A stretch of 64,000 bases of DNA from the NCBI RefSeq assembly GCF_036347135.1, contig NZ_CP108938.1, positions 10,044,001-10,108,000 of the forward strand, in the 5' to 3' direction. Shown piece after piece: positions 18,720 to 27,437 of this stretch (within the stretch, counting starts at the first letter, position 1; the number at the start of each line of letters is the position of its first letter). A program made the position numbers and the translations under genes. Source of the DNA: Streptomyces sp. NBC_00775 (GTDB lineage Bacteria; Actinomycetota; Actinomycetes; Streptomycetales; Streptomycetaceae). Under the pieces are notes generated by a model that was given only the letters and a program-made list of their open reading frames with translations, made no database searches and was not told where the DNA came from.

Positions 18720-19832
18720 TCAAGGGCGGGACTCGTGAAGATCGAGCTGCGCGACGACATCGAAGTCCACGCCGTCCGCCCGTGCCAGATAGATGCGTTG
18801 GCGTACGTGACCGCCGCGCAGGTGGAGCAGACCGCGCGGGCCCTCGTACGACACCGTCTCGGCCGCCGCCCCGATCGCGGACATGTCGAGGGTCCGCGCG
18901 CGCTCGATGAGCGCGGCCAGCAACAGCACGCCCTCGTAACAGGATTCGCCGAGGCTGCCCAGGGCCGGCGCCTCGACGCCGAACCGTCCGGCGTACTGGC
19001 CGTGGAAGTCGAGGGTGTCCTGGTTGGCGAGCGAGGCGAAGAACCCGGCGGTGCTGTACAGGTCCACGGTGGCCGTCGGTCCGCTGGCCATCAGCATGTT
19101 CTCGTCCATCAGCGTGCTCAGCCTCAGGCAGCGCGCGTCGAGCCCGGCCGCGGCGAACGCCCGGTTGAAGCGCACCGCGTCACTGCCGACGAGCAGCATG
19201 ATCACGGCGTCCGCGTCCGACCGCTCGATCCGCCGCAGCACCGCGTCGAAGTCGTGTGTACCCAGGGGCAGATAGACCTCCCCCTGGACAGTCCCGCCCG
19301 AGTCGCGCGCGTAGGCGTGCGCGGCCCGGGCCGTGCGCCGGGGCCACACATAGTCGTTGCCCACGACGAACCAGCGGCGCACCCCCCGTTCGTGCGCCAG
19401 GAGACCCATGGCGGGCCGCAGCTGATCGCGGGGAGTCTCGCTGGTGAGGAACACGCCCGCGGTGTGCTCCCCGCCTTCGTACAGGGCGGTGTAGACGTAC
19501 GGCACGCGGTGCGCGATCCTCGGCGCCAGCGCCTGCCGCACCGAGGAGATGTGCCAGCCCGTGACGCCCTGCACGACTCCCAGGTCCACCAACGCCTCGA
19601 CGTGGTCGGCGACTTCGCGCGGCGCGCCACCGCCGTCGACGGGCAGCAGCCGCAGTTCCCGGCCGAGGACGCCGCCCGCGCGGTTGACCTCCTCGGCGGC
19701 CAGCTGCGCGCACAGCTCACAGGTGGGTCCGAAGATCCCGGCCGACCCCTGCATCGGGAAGACGAGTGCCACACTGAGCACGGAGTCGTCTGCCGTGAAC
19801 CAGTCGGGCGAAGGCGGATCGTGCCGGAACAT
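18720..19832 (-). CDS. AmiC-like cytosolic ligand-binding protein
   Basis: About 370 residues from ATG FRHDPPSPDW. It is a type-I periplasmic-binding fold of the UrtA/AmiC branch (VALVFPMQGSAGIFGPTCELCAQLAAEEVNRAGG, VQGVTGWHISSVRQALAP, WFVVGNDYVWPRRTARAAHAY, ADAVIMLLVGSDAVRFN), yet has no signal peptide or lipobox. That combination is typical of AmiC, the cytosolic amide sensor of Pseudomonas that controls the AmiR antiterminator. Lying just upstream of urtABCDE, it may sense an amide or urea and control this locus or an amidase elsewhere. No AmiR partner gene is nearby. Terminated by its own stem-loop. Confidence 0.7.
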   Translation of the reverse strand: MFRHDPPSPDWFTADDSVLSVALVFPMQGSAGIFGPTCELCAQLAAEEVNRAGGVLGRELRLLPVDGGGAPREVADHVEALVDLGVVQGVTGWHISSVRQALAPRIAHRVPYVYTALYEGGEHTAGVFLTSETPRDQLRPAMGLLAHERGVRRWFVVGNDYVWPRRTARAAHAYARDSGGTVQGEVYLPLGTHDFDAVLRRIERSDADAVIMLLVGSDAVRFNRAFAAAGLDARCLRLSTLMDENMLMASGPTATVDLYSTAGFFASLANQDTLDFHGQYAGRFGVEAPALGSLGESCYEGVLLLAALIERARTLDMSAIGAAAETVSYEGPRGLLHLRGGHVRQRIYLARADGVDFDVVAQLDLHESRP

Positions 19833-19880
19833 GGCGTCATGATTCCGGGTTCGCCGGGTGAACTCCAATCTGTCTCATAG

Positions 19881-19891
19881 CATGTACATCC
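19881..19891 (+). promoter_or_regulatory. CATGTACATCC motif before marR gene
   Basis: CATGTACATCC lies 20-30 bases before the marR start. A near-identical CATATACATCC (20423-20433, 10 of 11 bases) lies 25-35 bases before the aldehyde dehydrogenase start. Repetition before both genes of a regulator-target pair, and nowhere else I noticed, marks it as the probable MarR operator. Confidence 0.5.
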
Positions 19892-19910
19892 CCCTGGACC
19901 GAGGAGCAGG

Positions 19911-20357
19911 ATGCCCACCCCATCTCCGCGTCAGCCCCAGGATCTGATGCAGCTCTTGACGCGGGCCGAGCGGCTGGCCGCGCGCCGGCTGCAGGCGGTG
20001 CTCGACGAGGACGGCTGCTCGCTCGACGCCTGGCGGGTGCTCGTCCTGCTCTCCGACGGCCAGGGGCATCACATGACGGCGGTCGCCGAAGCCGCCTTCC
20101 TGCCGCCCGCGACGCTGACCAAGCTGGTCGACCATCTCGTCGACCAGAACCTCGTCCACCGCCGCGTCGACCCGCTCGACCGGCGGCGCATCCTCGCCCA
20201 CCTCACCCCGCGCGGCCAGACGTACTGGCGGCGCCTCGACCGTGAGGTCCGCGGGCGCCGGCCGATGCTGAGCGAGGGCGATGACGAGCTGCTGCGGGCC
20301 CTGCTGGGCCGCCTGGTGGACACGCTCGACGGGGCGAGCACCGAGAACACTCTCTGA
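19911..20357 (+). CDS. MarR-family transcriptional regulator
   Basis: 148 residues, ATG after GAGGAG. Winged-helix core: LDAWRVLVLLSDGQGHHMTAVAEAAFLPPATLTKLVDHLVDQNLV and the wing DPLDRRRILAHLTPRG, with dimer helices at both ends. Two Cys (CSLDAW and none elsewhere in the DNA-binding part) give no clear redox sensor. It is followed 100 bases later by an aldehyde dehydrogenase in the same direction and shares an 11-bp motif with that gene's upstream region, so it likely represses both until an aldehyde or phenolic ligand binds. Confidence 0.9.
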   Translation: MPTPSPRQPQDLMQLLTRAERLAARRLQAVLDEDGCSLDAWRVLVLLSDGQGHHMTAVAEAAFLPPATLTKLVDHLVDQNLVHRRVDPLDRRRILAHLTPRGQTYWRRLDREVRGRRPMLSEGDDELLRALLGRLVDTLDGASTENTL

Positions 20358-20422
20358 AGCTGGATCATCGCGGAAAGTAGTTTCCGTGTGCCCGGAATTT
20401 ATCTGGCCGCACATAAAGTTGG

Positions 20423-20433
20423 CATATACATCC
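20423..20433 (+). promoter_or_regulatory. CATATACATCC motif before aldehyde dehydrogenase
   Basis: Second copy of the CATRTACATCC element seen before marR. It lies just downstream of an AT-rich ACATAAAG stretch that could be part of the promoter. An inverted pair AGCTGGAT / ATCCAGCT also brackets the region. Confidence 0.5.
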
Positions 20434-20457
20434 AGCTACTTCGACCAGCGAGGCACC

Positions 20458-21780
20458 GTGAACCACTCCGCCCCCGAGCAGCCCGCCGACGTCGTCTCCC
20501 GGCTGCGCGCCACCTTCCGCTCCGGCCGCACCAAGCCCGTCGAATGGCGCACGAACCAGCTGCGCCGCCTGCGTGAGCTGCTCACCTCGCACGGCGAGGA
20601 CCTCGCCGCCGCCCTCCACGCGGACCTGGGCAAGAGCTCCACCGAGGCGTTCCGCACCGAGATCAACTTCACCGTGCGCGAGATCGACCACACTCTGGAG
20701 CACCTCGACGGCTGGCTGCGCCCCGAGTCCGCCCCGGTCCCGGCACACCTCGGCGACGACGCGACGGCCTGGACGCAGTACGACCCCCTGGGCGTCGTCC
20801 TGGTCATCGCCCCCTGGAACTATCCGCTGCAGCTCCTGCTCACGCCGATGCTCGGCGCGCTCGCCGCGGGCAACGCGGTGGTCGTCAAGCCCAGCGAGCT
20901 GGCCCCCGCCACCTCGGCCGTCGTGGCCCGGCTGCTGCCGCGGTACCTCGACGCCGACGCGGTCGCCGTCGTCGAGGGCGGCATCCCGGAGACCACGGCC
21001 CTGCTGGCCGAGCGCTTCGACCACATCTTCTACACCGGCAACGGCACGGTCGGCCGCATCGTGATGCGTGCCGCCGCCGAGCACCTCACCCCGGTCGCCC
21101 TTGAACTGGGCGGCAAGTCACCGGCGTTCGTCGACCGTGACGCCGACCTGGCCGTCGTCGCGGACCGCCTCGCGCGCGGCAAGTTCCTCAACGCCGGCCA
21201 GACCTGCGTCGCGCCCGACTACGTCCTCACCGACCCCGCGACCGCCCTCGCCCTGGAGTCCGAGTTCGCCCAGGCCGTCGAGACACTCTTCGGCACCGAG
21301 CCGCAGCAGTCCGCCGAGTTCGGGCGGATCGTCAACGAGCGGCACTTCGACCGGCTGAGCTCCCTGCTCGACTCCGGCCGGACCGTCACCGGCGGCGACA
21401 GCGACCGCGCCACCAAGTACATCGCGCCGACCGTCCTCGCCGACGTCGACCCCAAGTCGCCCGTCATGCAGGAGGAGATCTTCGGCCCGATCCTCCCGAT
21501 CGTCACGGTGGCGGACCTCGACGAGGCCATCGGCTTCATCAACGACCGCGACAAGCCCCTCGCGCTGTACGTCTTCACCGAGTCGGACACCACCCGGGAG
21601 CGGATCGCCGCCGAGACCTCCTCCGGGGGCCTCGGCTTCGGACTGCCGCTCGCCCATCTGACCGTCTCCGACCTGCCGTTCGGCGGGGTCGGCGAGAGCG
21701 GCATGGGCAGCTACCACGGCCGCTACTCCATCGAGACGTTCAGCCACCGCAAGGCGGTGCTGGAGAAGCCGCTCGGCTGA
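20458..21780 (+). CDS. Aldehyde dehydrogenase (class 3-like)
   Basis: 440 residues from GTG with GAGG upstream; short for the superfamily and lacking an N-terminal extension, as in class 3/coniferyl-type enzymes. Motifs: PLGVVLVIAPWNYPLQLLLTPM (NAD-binding), FYTGNGTVGRIVM (Gly motif with GNG), LELGGKSP (general-base Glu), LNAGQTCVAPDYVL (catalytic Cys), EEIFGPILPI, LPFGGVGESGMGSYHG. Oxidises an aldehyde to the acid with NAD(P); substrate not assignable. Probably controlled by the preceding MarR protein. Confidence 0.9.
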   Translation: MNHSAPEQPADVVSRLRATFRSGRTKPVEWRTNQLRRLRELLTSHGEDLAAALHADLGKSSTEAFRTEINFTVREIDHTLEHLDGWLRPESAPVPAHLGDDATAWTQYDPLGVVLVIAPWNYPLQLLLTPMLGALAAGNAVVVKPSELAPATSAVVARLLPRYLDADAVAVVEGGIPETTALLAERFDHIFYTGNGTVGRIVMRAAAEHLTPVALELGGKSPAFVDRDADLAVVADRLARGKFLNAGQTCVAPDYVLTDPATALALESEFAQAVETLFGTEPQQSAEFGRIVNERHFDRLSSLLDSGRTVTGGDSDRATKYIAPTVLADVDPKSPVMQEEIFGPILPIVTVADLDEAIGFINDRDKPLALYVFTESDTTRERIAAETSSGGLGFGLPLAHLTVSDLPFGGVGESGMGSYHGRYSIETFSHRKAVLEKPLG

Positions 21781-21859
21781 GCCGAGCGGCCGCCTCCGTA
21801 CCGGCCTCGGTTCCACGTCAGTAGTCGAAGCACGCGTCGGCGATGGCCGACTGCTCACC

Positions 21860-21902
21860 GACCCCGCTGGGGCCGCCAGATGGCGGTGACCCCAGCGGGG
21901 TC
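21860..21902 (+). terminator. Long perfect hairpin after aldehyde dehydrogenase
   Basis: GACCCCGCTGGGG (21860-21872) pairs perfectly with CCCCAGCGGGGTC (21890-21902); inside it CCGCC-AGAT-GGCGG forms a coaxial second stem. About 18 pairs in all, ending 80 bases after the dehydrogenase. No U-tract, as usual for streptomycete terminators. The rest of the 258-base gap shows no gene. Confidence 0.7.
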
Positions 21903-22038
21903 GCTGTATGACCGCGCTGCCATGTCTGCGCTGTCCGTGCCGCACGGGACGGTTGCTCGCGAAGGTGTTCGACACTAAATTCGCTGCTCACGACCGGGGC
22001 GCCCGGCGGATCGGTCACGAAGGAGATGGCGTACGCCG

Positions 22039-23712
22039 GTGAACTCCCCCCGCATGATCCGGAACCCCGTCCTGCCGGGATCGCATCCGGATCCCTCGCT
22101 GCTGCGCGTCGGTCCGGACTTCTGTCTGGCGACCTCGACCTTCGAGTGGTACCCGGGCGTCCGGCTGCACACATCGCAAGACCTCACACACTGGCGGCCG
22201 TTGGGCGGCGCGCTCGACAGTGAGGCGCTGCTGGACCTGACGGGCTGTCCGGACTCGGGCGGTGTGTGGGCCCCGAACCTGAGCCACGCCGACGGCCTGT
22301 TCCACCTCGTCTACTCCAACGTGTCCACGTACGCGGGCGGGTTCACCGACTGCCCCAACTACCTGGTGACCGCGCCCTCGATCGAAGGGCCATGGTCCGA
22401 GCCGGTCCTGCTGCACTCCCGGGGCTTCGACGCGTCCCTCTTCCATGACGGGCCCGACAGCTGGCTGCTGAACCTGGTTCACGACTGGCGGCCGGGCCAC
22501 GGCGGCTCGGCCGGTCTCGAAGCCACCCGCTACGACCGCACAGCCCGTCGTCTGGTCGGAGAGCCCGTCAAGATCGCGCTGGGACCCCAGGCCGGCTGGA
22601 TCGAGGGCCCCAACCTCTACCGACGCGGCCCCTGGTACTACCTCCTCACCGCGGACGGCGGCACGGGCTATCTGCACCAGGTCACGGTGTCCCGCTCGCG
22701 TTCACTGGCGGGGCCGTACGAACGCGACCCGCACGGTCCGCTGCTCACCGCGCGTGACCACCCCGAACTCCCGCTCCAGAAGGCCGGTCACGGCAGTCTC
22801 GTACACACCGGATCCGGCCAGTGGTACCTCGCGTACCTGGCCGCCCGGCCCGTCGGCACGCACGGCCCCTGCGTGCTGGGCCGGGAAACCGCCCTGGCCC
22901 CCGTGACCTGGACGGACGACGGGTGGCCGCGTGTCGAGACCGGCCTGCCTCAACTGCTCGTACCGGCTCCGGACGCCGCCCCCGCGTCGGAGAGCGCATC
23001 CCCTGACGACCGGGGACAGGACGAGCGCGCAGGAAACGAGCCCGCAGGAAACGAGCGCGGAGGAGATGAGCAGGAAAGAGGCGCGGACGACTTCGCTCAA
23101 TCCGAACTGGCCCCGCACTGGTCGACGTTGCGTCGCCCCGCGACCCCCGACTGGCTCTCGCTGACCGAGCGCCCCTCCCACCTGCGGGTACGCGGGGGCC
23201 GTTCACCGCAGAGCCTGATCGGCCCGAGCCTGGTGGCCCGCAGGGTGACAGCGGCGCGCTGCTCCTTCGAGGCCACGATGGAGTACCGGCCGCGCGTCTT
23301 CCAGCACCTGGCCGGGATCACCGCCTACTACAACACCCGGAACTGGTACTACCTGTACGTCACCGCGGACGACGACGGCAGCGCGGTGGTCCGCCTGGCC
23401 GCCCGCGACCGAGGCCGCACCACGGTCGACACCACCCACCGGGCAGCGCTCGGAGACCTCGCACGCCTCCACCTCGGACTCGACCTCGACGGACCGGCTC
23501 TGCGATTCCGCCTCGACACCGGGGCCGGCTGGCAGTCCTTCGGACCCGCGCTGGACGCGACCGTGCTGTCCGACGAACACGCCGAGGAGTTCGACGGCGA
23601 CCAGATCCGCTCCCTCGGCTTCACCGGCGCGTTCGTCGGCCTGTGGGTGTGGGACCTCAACGGGCGCGGCCACCATGCCGACTTCGACAGGGCCACTTAC
23701 CTGACCACCTGA
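22039..23712 (+). CDS. Glycoside hydrolase family 43, beta-xylosidase/arabinofuranosidase type
   Basis: 557 residues, GTG after AAGGAG. Five-bladed GH43 catalytic domain: PVLPGSHPDPSLLRVG (base Asp), FDASLFHDGPDSWLL (pKa-modulating Asp), AGWIEGPNLYRRG (acid Glu), GHGSLVHTGSGQWYLAYLA. A C-terminal beta-sandwich follows from about residue 355 (APHWSTLRRPATPDWLSL, FQHLAGITAYYNTRNWYYLYV), the standard GH43 xylosidase accessory domain. Between them is an unusual charged low-complexity linker (about 318-350) with AGNE/GGDE-like repeats. No signal peptide: an intracellular enzyme acting on imported xylo- or arabino-oligosaccharides. No transporter is adjacent. Confidence 0.9.
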   Translation: MNSPRMIRNPVLPGSHPDPSLLRVGPDFCLATSTFEWYPGVRLHTSQDLTHWRPLGGALDSEALLDLTGCPDSGGVWAPNLSHADGLFHLVYSNVSTYAGGFTDCPNYLVTAPSIEGPWSEPVLLHSRGFDASLFHDGPDSWLLNLVHDWRPGHGGSAGLEATRYDRTARRLVGEPVKIALGPQAGWIEGPNLYRRGPWYYLLTADGGTGYLHQVTVSRSRSLAGPYERDPHGPLLTARDHPELPLQKAGHGSLVHTGSGQWYLAYLAARPVGTHGPCVLGRETALAPVTWTDDGWPRVETGLPQLLVPAPDAAPASESASPDDRGQDERAGNEPAGNERGGDEQERGADDFAQSELAPHWSTLRRPATPDWLSLTERPSHLRVRGGRSPQSLIGPSLVARRVTAARCSFEATMEYRPRVFQHLAGITAYYNTRNWYYLYVTADDDGSAVVRLAARDRGRTTVDTTHRAALGDLARLHLGLDLDGPALRFRLDTGAGWQSFGPALDATVLSDEHAEEFDGDQIRSLGFTGAFVGLWVWDLNGRGHHADFDRATYLTT

Positions 23713-23816
23713 GCTCCCGTGGTCGGTGACGTACGCGTCGGTCCGTCCGGGCCGACGGCATGTCGCCCAACCACTGCGGGGCGCCCCGCACTTCGCTGCC
23801 AACGTTGTCAGATCTG

Positions 23817-23849
23817 ACTGGTCTACACCCTTGACTGGTACAGACCAAA
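23817..23849 (+). promoter_or_regulatory. Two DasR-responsive-element-like boxes before chitinase
   Basis: ACTGGTCTACACCCTT (23817-23832) and ACTGGTACAGACCAAA (23834-23849) each match the dre consensus ACTGGTCTAGACCACT at most positions, 17 bp apart on the same DNA face-step. Streptomyces chitinase genes classically carry such direct repeats and are repressed by DasR and induced by chitin degradation products. Confidence 0.85.
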
Positions 23850-23988
23850 GCGGTTGAGTGTGCCTCCACACCCCCCACCGCGGCCGCCCCCGACGCCGTG
23901 GCCGGCTCTCCCGGCGCGTGCGCTCAAGGCTCTGTTTCGCTCTGCCCTTGTCTCGGGTGCGGCCGTGCTCCGCGAAGGAGTTGATCCT

Positions 23989-24876
23989 GTGTCGAGGCGC
24001 CGCATCTCCGCCCTCATGGCCGCACTCGTCGTCGGAACCGCCGTACCGGCGCTGATGCCGGCCACGAGCGCTTCCGCCGCCGCCTGTTCGAGCTACCCGA
24101 GCTGGGTGGCCGGCCAGTCCTACGTCACCGGCAACATCGTCCGGTACACGGACGGCAAGACCTACATCGCCGAACACGACAACCCGGGCTACGACCCCAC
24201 CATCAGCACCTGGTACTGGGATCCGTACGCCTGCGACGGCGGCTCCACGCCGTCCGACGGATTCGTCGTGAGCGAAGCGCAGTTCAACCAGATGTTCCCG
24301 AACCGGAATTCCTTCTACACCTACAGCGGGCTGCGGGCGGCGATGAGTGCCTATCCGGCGTTCGCCAACACCGGCAGCGACACGGTCAAGAAGCAGGAGG
24401 CCGCGGCGTTCCTCGCCAACGTCAGTCACGAGACCGGCGGACTGGTGTACATAGTGGAGCAGAACACCGCCAACTACTCGCACTACTGCGACTGGAGCCA
24501 GTCGTACGGCTGCCCGGCCGGCCAGTCCGCGTACTACGGCCGCGGCCCGATCCAGCTCAGCTGGAACTTCAACTACAAGGCGGCGGGCGACGCACTCGGC
24601 ATCGACCTCCTCAACAACCCCTACCTGGTGCAGAACGACGCCTCCGTGGCCTGGAAGACCGGCCTGTGGTACTGGAACACCCAGACCGGCCCCGGCACGA
24701 TGACCGGCCACAACGCCATGGTCAACAGCGCGGGGTTCGGCCAGACGATCCGCAGCATCAACGGCTCCCTTGAGTGCGACGGCAAGAACCCGGCGCAGGT
24801 GCAGAGCCGCGTGGACGCCTATCAGCGGTTCGTGCAGATCCTCGGCACGACGGCGGGCGCCAACCTGTACTGCTGA
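23989..24876 (+). CDS. Secreted GH19 chitinase with CBM5/12
   Basis: 295 residues; start GTG after GAAGGAG (8-base spacing), reading SRRRISALMAALVVGTAVPAL, a Sec signal ending near ASA-AACSS. Residues about 30-80 are a chitin-binding CBM5/12 module (YPSWVAGQSYVTGNIVRYTDGKTY, STWYWDPYAC), then a short linker and a GH19 catalytic domain: SHETGG with the catalytic Glu, YYGRGPIQLSWNFNY, and the C-terminal INGSLECDGKNPAQVQSRV. It hydrolyses chitin, and fungal walls are a typical target. Expression is probably under DasR through the two boxes upstream. Confidence 0.94.
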   Translation: MSRRRISALMAALVVGTAVPALMPATSASAAACSSYPSWVAGQSYVTGNIVRYTDGKTYIAEHDNPGYDPTISTWYWDPYACDGGSTPSDGFVVSEAQFNQMFPNRNSFYTYSGLRAAMSAYPAFANTGSDTVKKQEAAAFLANVSHETGGLVYIVEQNTANYSHYCDWSQSYGCPAGQSAYYGRGPIQLSWNFNYKAAGDALGIDLLNNPYLVQNDASVAWKTGLWYWNTQTGPGTMTGHNAMVNSAGFGQTIRSINGSLECDGKNPAQVQSRVDAYQRFVQILGTTAGANLYC

Positions 24877-24961
24877 CACCCACACTGGCGCGTGGCGGCC
24901 GCATCGGCGCCGGTGGGCCCCTGGCGTGGCATGCTCATGACTCCCCACAGGAAGGGACCAC

Positions 24962-26344
24962 GTGACCATGAGACCGATCGCACGCTCCCTGCTCGCCGCC
25001 ACCGCCGTACTGGGCGCTGCCCTCACCGCTCCCTCGCCCGCCCGGGCCGCCGAAGTCCCGGGCGCCGGCGCGTACTACGTCCAGAGCGCGACCACAGGAC
25101 TGAACGCGTCCGACAGCGGGGGAGCGGTCGTCCAGCACAACCCCAAGGGCAACGAGGACCACCAGCAGTGGACACTGCGGGCGAGCGGATCCTCGTACGT
25201 CCTGGAAAGCGCCGACACGGCGGGCAGTTGTCTGGGCCGCTCCGGCGACCAGGCCAGGACCGTGGCCTGTACGAGTGCCGACGCCGGGTGGCAACTGGCG
25301 CCCGCCGGAGCCGACCAGTACACCCTCAAGGACCCGGGCGCGGACCGGTACTTGACGGTGGCCGCCAAGCCCTCCGGCTCGAACTACCCCGCCCAGCTGG
25401 TCCTCGGCTCGGCGGGGAGCCTCGCCGCCTGGTACCTCACCCCGGTGACACCCGCGACCAGGCCCATGCCCTCCCAGGATCAACGCACCCTGGACCAGGT
25501 CACGTTCCTCACCGCCCACAACGCCTTCGCCAACGGCGTCGACGGCGGTTTCGCCCCGCCCTTCGTGAACCTGGTGCCGAACCAGACACGCGGCATCAAC
25601 CAGCAACTCGCCGACGGAGTACGCGGGTTCATGCTCGACATCCACCAGACCTCCGACGGCGCGATCCTCTGCCACAACAGCTGCACCCTCGTCAGCAGGC
25701 CGGTCGCGCTGTGGGTCGACCTCCAGCGCATGGTGGACTTCCTCGAACAGCACCCCGACCAGTTCGTCACCGTCTTCCTGGAGGACTATGTCGACCCGGG
25801 CGTCCTGCGCGGCGAACTCGCCCGCGTGAACGGCCTGTCGGACGTCCTCTACCGTCCCGACCAGACCGGCGTACGCCAGAACGGCTGGCCGAAACTCGCC
25901 GACCTGCTGGCCGCCGGACACCGGCTGCTGATCTTCACCGACCACAGCCGTTCCTCCGACGAGTCCGCGGGCCTCACCCGGGACAGCTTCGGCGTGATGT
26001 ACCAGCGTGACTGGACCGTGGAGAACTACTGGTCCATGGGCTCGGGCATCGGCTCCTCCGACTGGTCCTGCTACAGCCGCTGGTACGGCGCCGACACGAA
26101 CATCCCGCTGACCCGCACCGAAACCGGCTTCCGCCCCCTCTTCGTCATGAACCACTTCCGCGACGCCACGATCACCTCGACCGCCACGACGGACAACACG
26201 AAACTCGCCGACCGGGCTCAGCGGTTCTGTCAGCCGGCTGCCCGCAAGAAGCCCAACTTCCTCGCCGTGGACCGCTACGACCTGGGCGACCCGGCAGGGG
26301 CTGTGAGCGCCCTGAACGCATACACGTATCCGGAGGGCCCTTAG
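24962..26344 (+). CDS. Secreted ricin-fold / PI-PLC-X-like phosphodiesterase
   Basis: 460 residues (GTG; an ATG two codons later is equally possible), AGGAAGGG upstream. Sec signal SLLAATAVLGAALTAPSPARA. Residues about 35-160 resemble a beta-trefoil lectin (YYVQSATTGLNASDSGGAVVQ, QQWTLRA, SCLGRSGDQ, YLTVAAK). From about 175 comes a PLC-like TIM barrel: FLTAHNAFAN and GFMLDIHQTSDGAILCHNSC hold the two catalytic His. Substrate could be a phosphoinositide or glycerophosphodiester; secretion next to a chitinase suggests attack on other organisms' envelopes or nutrient release. Confidence 0.82.
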   Translation: MTMRPIARSLLAATAVLGAALTAPSPARAAEVPGAGAYYVQSATTGLNASDSGGAVVQHNPKGNEDHQQWTLRASGSSYVLESADTAGSCLGRSGDQARTVACTSADAGWQLAPAGADQYTLKDPGADRYLTVAAKPSGSNYPAQLVLGSAGSLAAWYLTPVTPATRPMPSQDQRTLDQVTFLTAHNAFANGVDGGFAPPFVNLVPNQTRGINQQLADGVRGFMLDIHQTSDGAILCHNSCTLVSRPVALWVDLQRMVDFLEQHPDQFVTVFLEDYVDPGVLRGELARVNGLSDVLYRPDQTGVRQNGWPKLADLLAAGHRLLIFTDHSRSSDESAGLTRDSFGVMYQRDWTVENYWSMGSGIGSSDWSCYSRWYGADTNIPLTRTETGFRPLFVMNHFRDATITSTATTDNTKLADRAQRFCQPAARKKPNFLAVDRYDLGDPAGAVSALNAYTYPEGP

Positions 26345-27208
26345 CCTCATCGGTAACGTGCTGGTCAGAGGCCCTATTTGGTCAAGTTGTTCGTCGTCGG
26401 TCCACCGGCTGTCCAGAGACCTGCGTCTCCGCTCGTGGCGCTCACCTGCTTCTACGTGTTGTTGTCGCAAGTCCGCGCCGTGGGACGTTGATGGCGCAAC
26501 TCCCGCCTTGCCACTGATCCAAGCTGGCGGCGCCTCCTACGCGCTCTAGCGGCGAGCCTGATGGTGAGCCAACGTCAGATTTGGCAGTTGCCTCTGACAG
26601 CGCCACGAGTACGACGCTCAATCGGGAGCTCCCTGCGAACGATTCTGTTGGTAGGAACGTAGCCAGGACACCCAGATCGACTGACCCACTGCTCCGGACC
26701 GGTAGTTCTCTGTCGAGGCAGCGGCGTTTGACCCCGCGACCTCTTCGTCCCGAAGCAACTTGGGCGGGGGCGGGGGCGCTGCCTTGGGATGGTGTGGCTC
26801 TGAGCTGCCGGGATGGTCCGTGGGTGTGCGTGGGCGTCCGCTGCTGTTCGTCGGCGTTGTCACGCAGTCAGACACTCATGCGGGGTCCGGCGTAGTCGTA
26901 GTTCCGGGCCGACCTGACATCTGTGGTGCGGCTGCCGCCATGAGCGCCCGGCGAATCGCGCGCCGGCCATGCTCCCGTACGAGGTCGCTCTCCTCGATTG
27001 CCTTCCGAAGTGCGGCCTCACTCGCTTCACAGACCTGCTGCAGTCCCGCTCCCTCAGCGTCGGCGTCCGGGCTCCAGTCACCTACCGGCCCGTGCGCACG
27101 AACATGCTTGACCACCCTCAACCGTGCGGCATATACGCCGAGTTGCAGAGCGACCAAGGCTCCGCGGAAGCTCAATGACGACCATGAGCGCAGGGTAGAT
27201 GCCGGACG
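26345..27208. other. Gene-poor region with decayed sequence
   Basis: About 860 bases with lower and uneven GC at third positions in all frames and no convincing gene. It holds the tRNA-Pro-like fragment described separately and a GC-rich run at 26760-26780 (GGGGGCGGGGGC). A minus-strand frame ending at 26876 contains alanine/arginine-rich helix-like sequence but no good start or ribosome site. I regard it as the degraded left end of an old integrative element. Confidence 0.5.
26717..26758 (-). other. tRNA-Pro(CGG) 3'-half fragment, att-site remnant
   Basis: On the minus strand TTCGGGACGAAGAGGTCG is identical to the anticodon loop (CGG) and 3' anticodon stem of actinomycete tRNA-Pro; it continues as a mutated T-arm (GGG-GTCAAA-CGCCGC). 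The bases 5' of the loop do not pair with CGAAG, so the fragment begins exactly at the anticodon loop, as in attachment sites of tyrosine-integrase elements such as pSAM2, which uses a tRNA-Pro gene. The tRNA is not functional: no acceptor 5' strand or D-arm. Confidence 0.65.
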
Positions 27209-27224
27209 CTCAGCTTGGGAAGCT
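27209..27224 (+). repeat. 16-bp att-like repeat, copy A (tRNA-Gly core)
   Basis: CTCAGCTTGGGAAGCT, identical at 28256-28271 and 30101-30116, all in the same orientation. The reverse complement is the anticodon arm of tRNA-Gly(CCC): CAGC-TTCCCAA-GCTG. Flanking bases differ between copies, so the identity is confined to the core, as in att sites of different elements or old insertions. Confidence 0.7.
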
Positions 27225-27437
27225 GCGGTCACCTGGCGCCAGTTCGGGTGCTGACCTGGGCAAACAGGTGAGCTACGACTGCTTCGGCGTGGCCTTCTTT
27301 CCCCGTTGTTCCCCGCTTGATCCGGTGCGTTTGTGGTGCGTGCCTGTTCGCCGCGACCGGGTCGGCCACTGTGTGGCATGATCCGGGCCCGGGCTCTCCC
27401 ACCGCGGGAGTCGCCGGCACAACGGGGAGATCAACTC

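Noticed and set aside
26876..27379. A 167-codon minus-strand frame with alanine-rich helix-like sequence near its end
   Set aside because: No plausible start with a ribosome site, the upstream part is low-complexity Arg/Ser reading of non-coding DNA, and third-position composition is not streptomycete. At best a remnant; not annotated as a gene.
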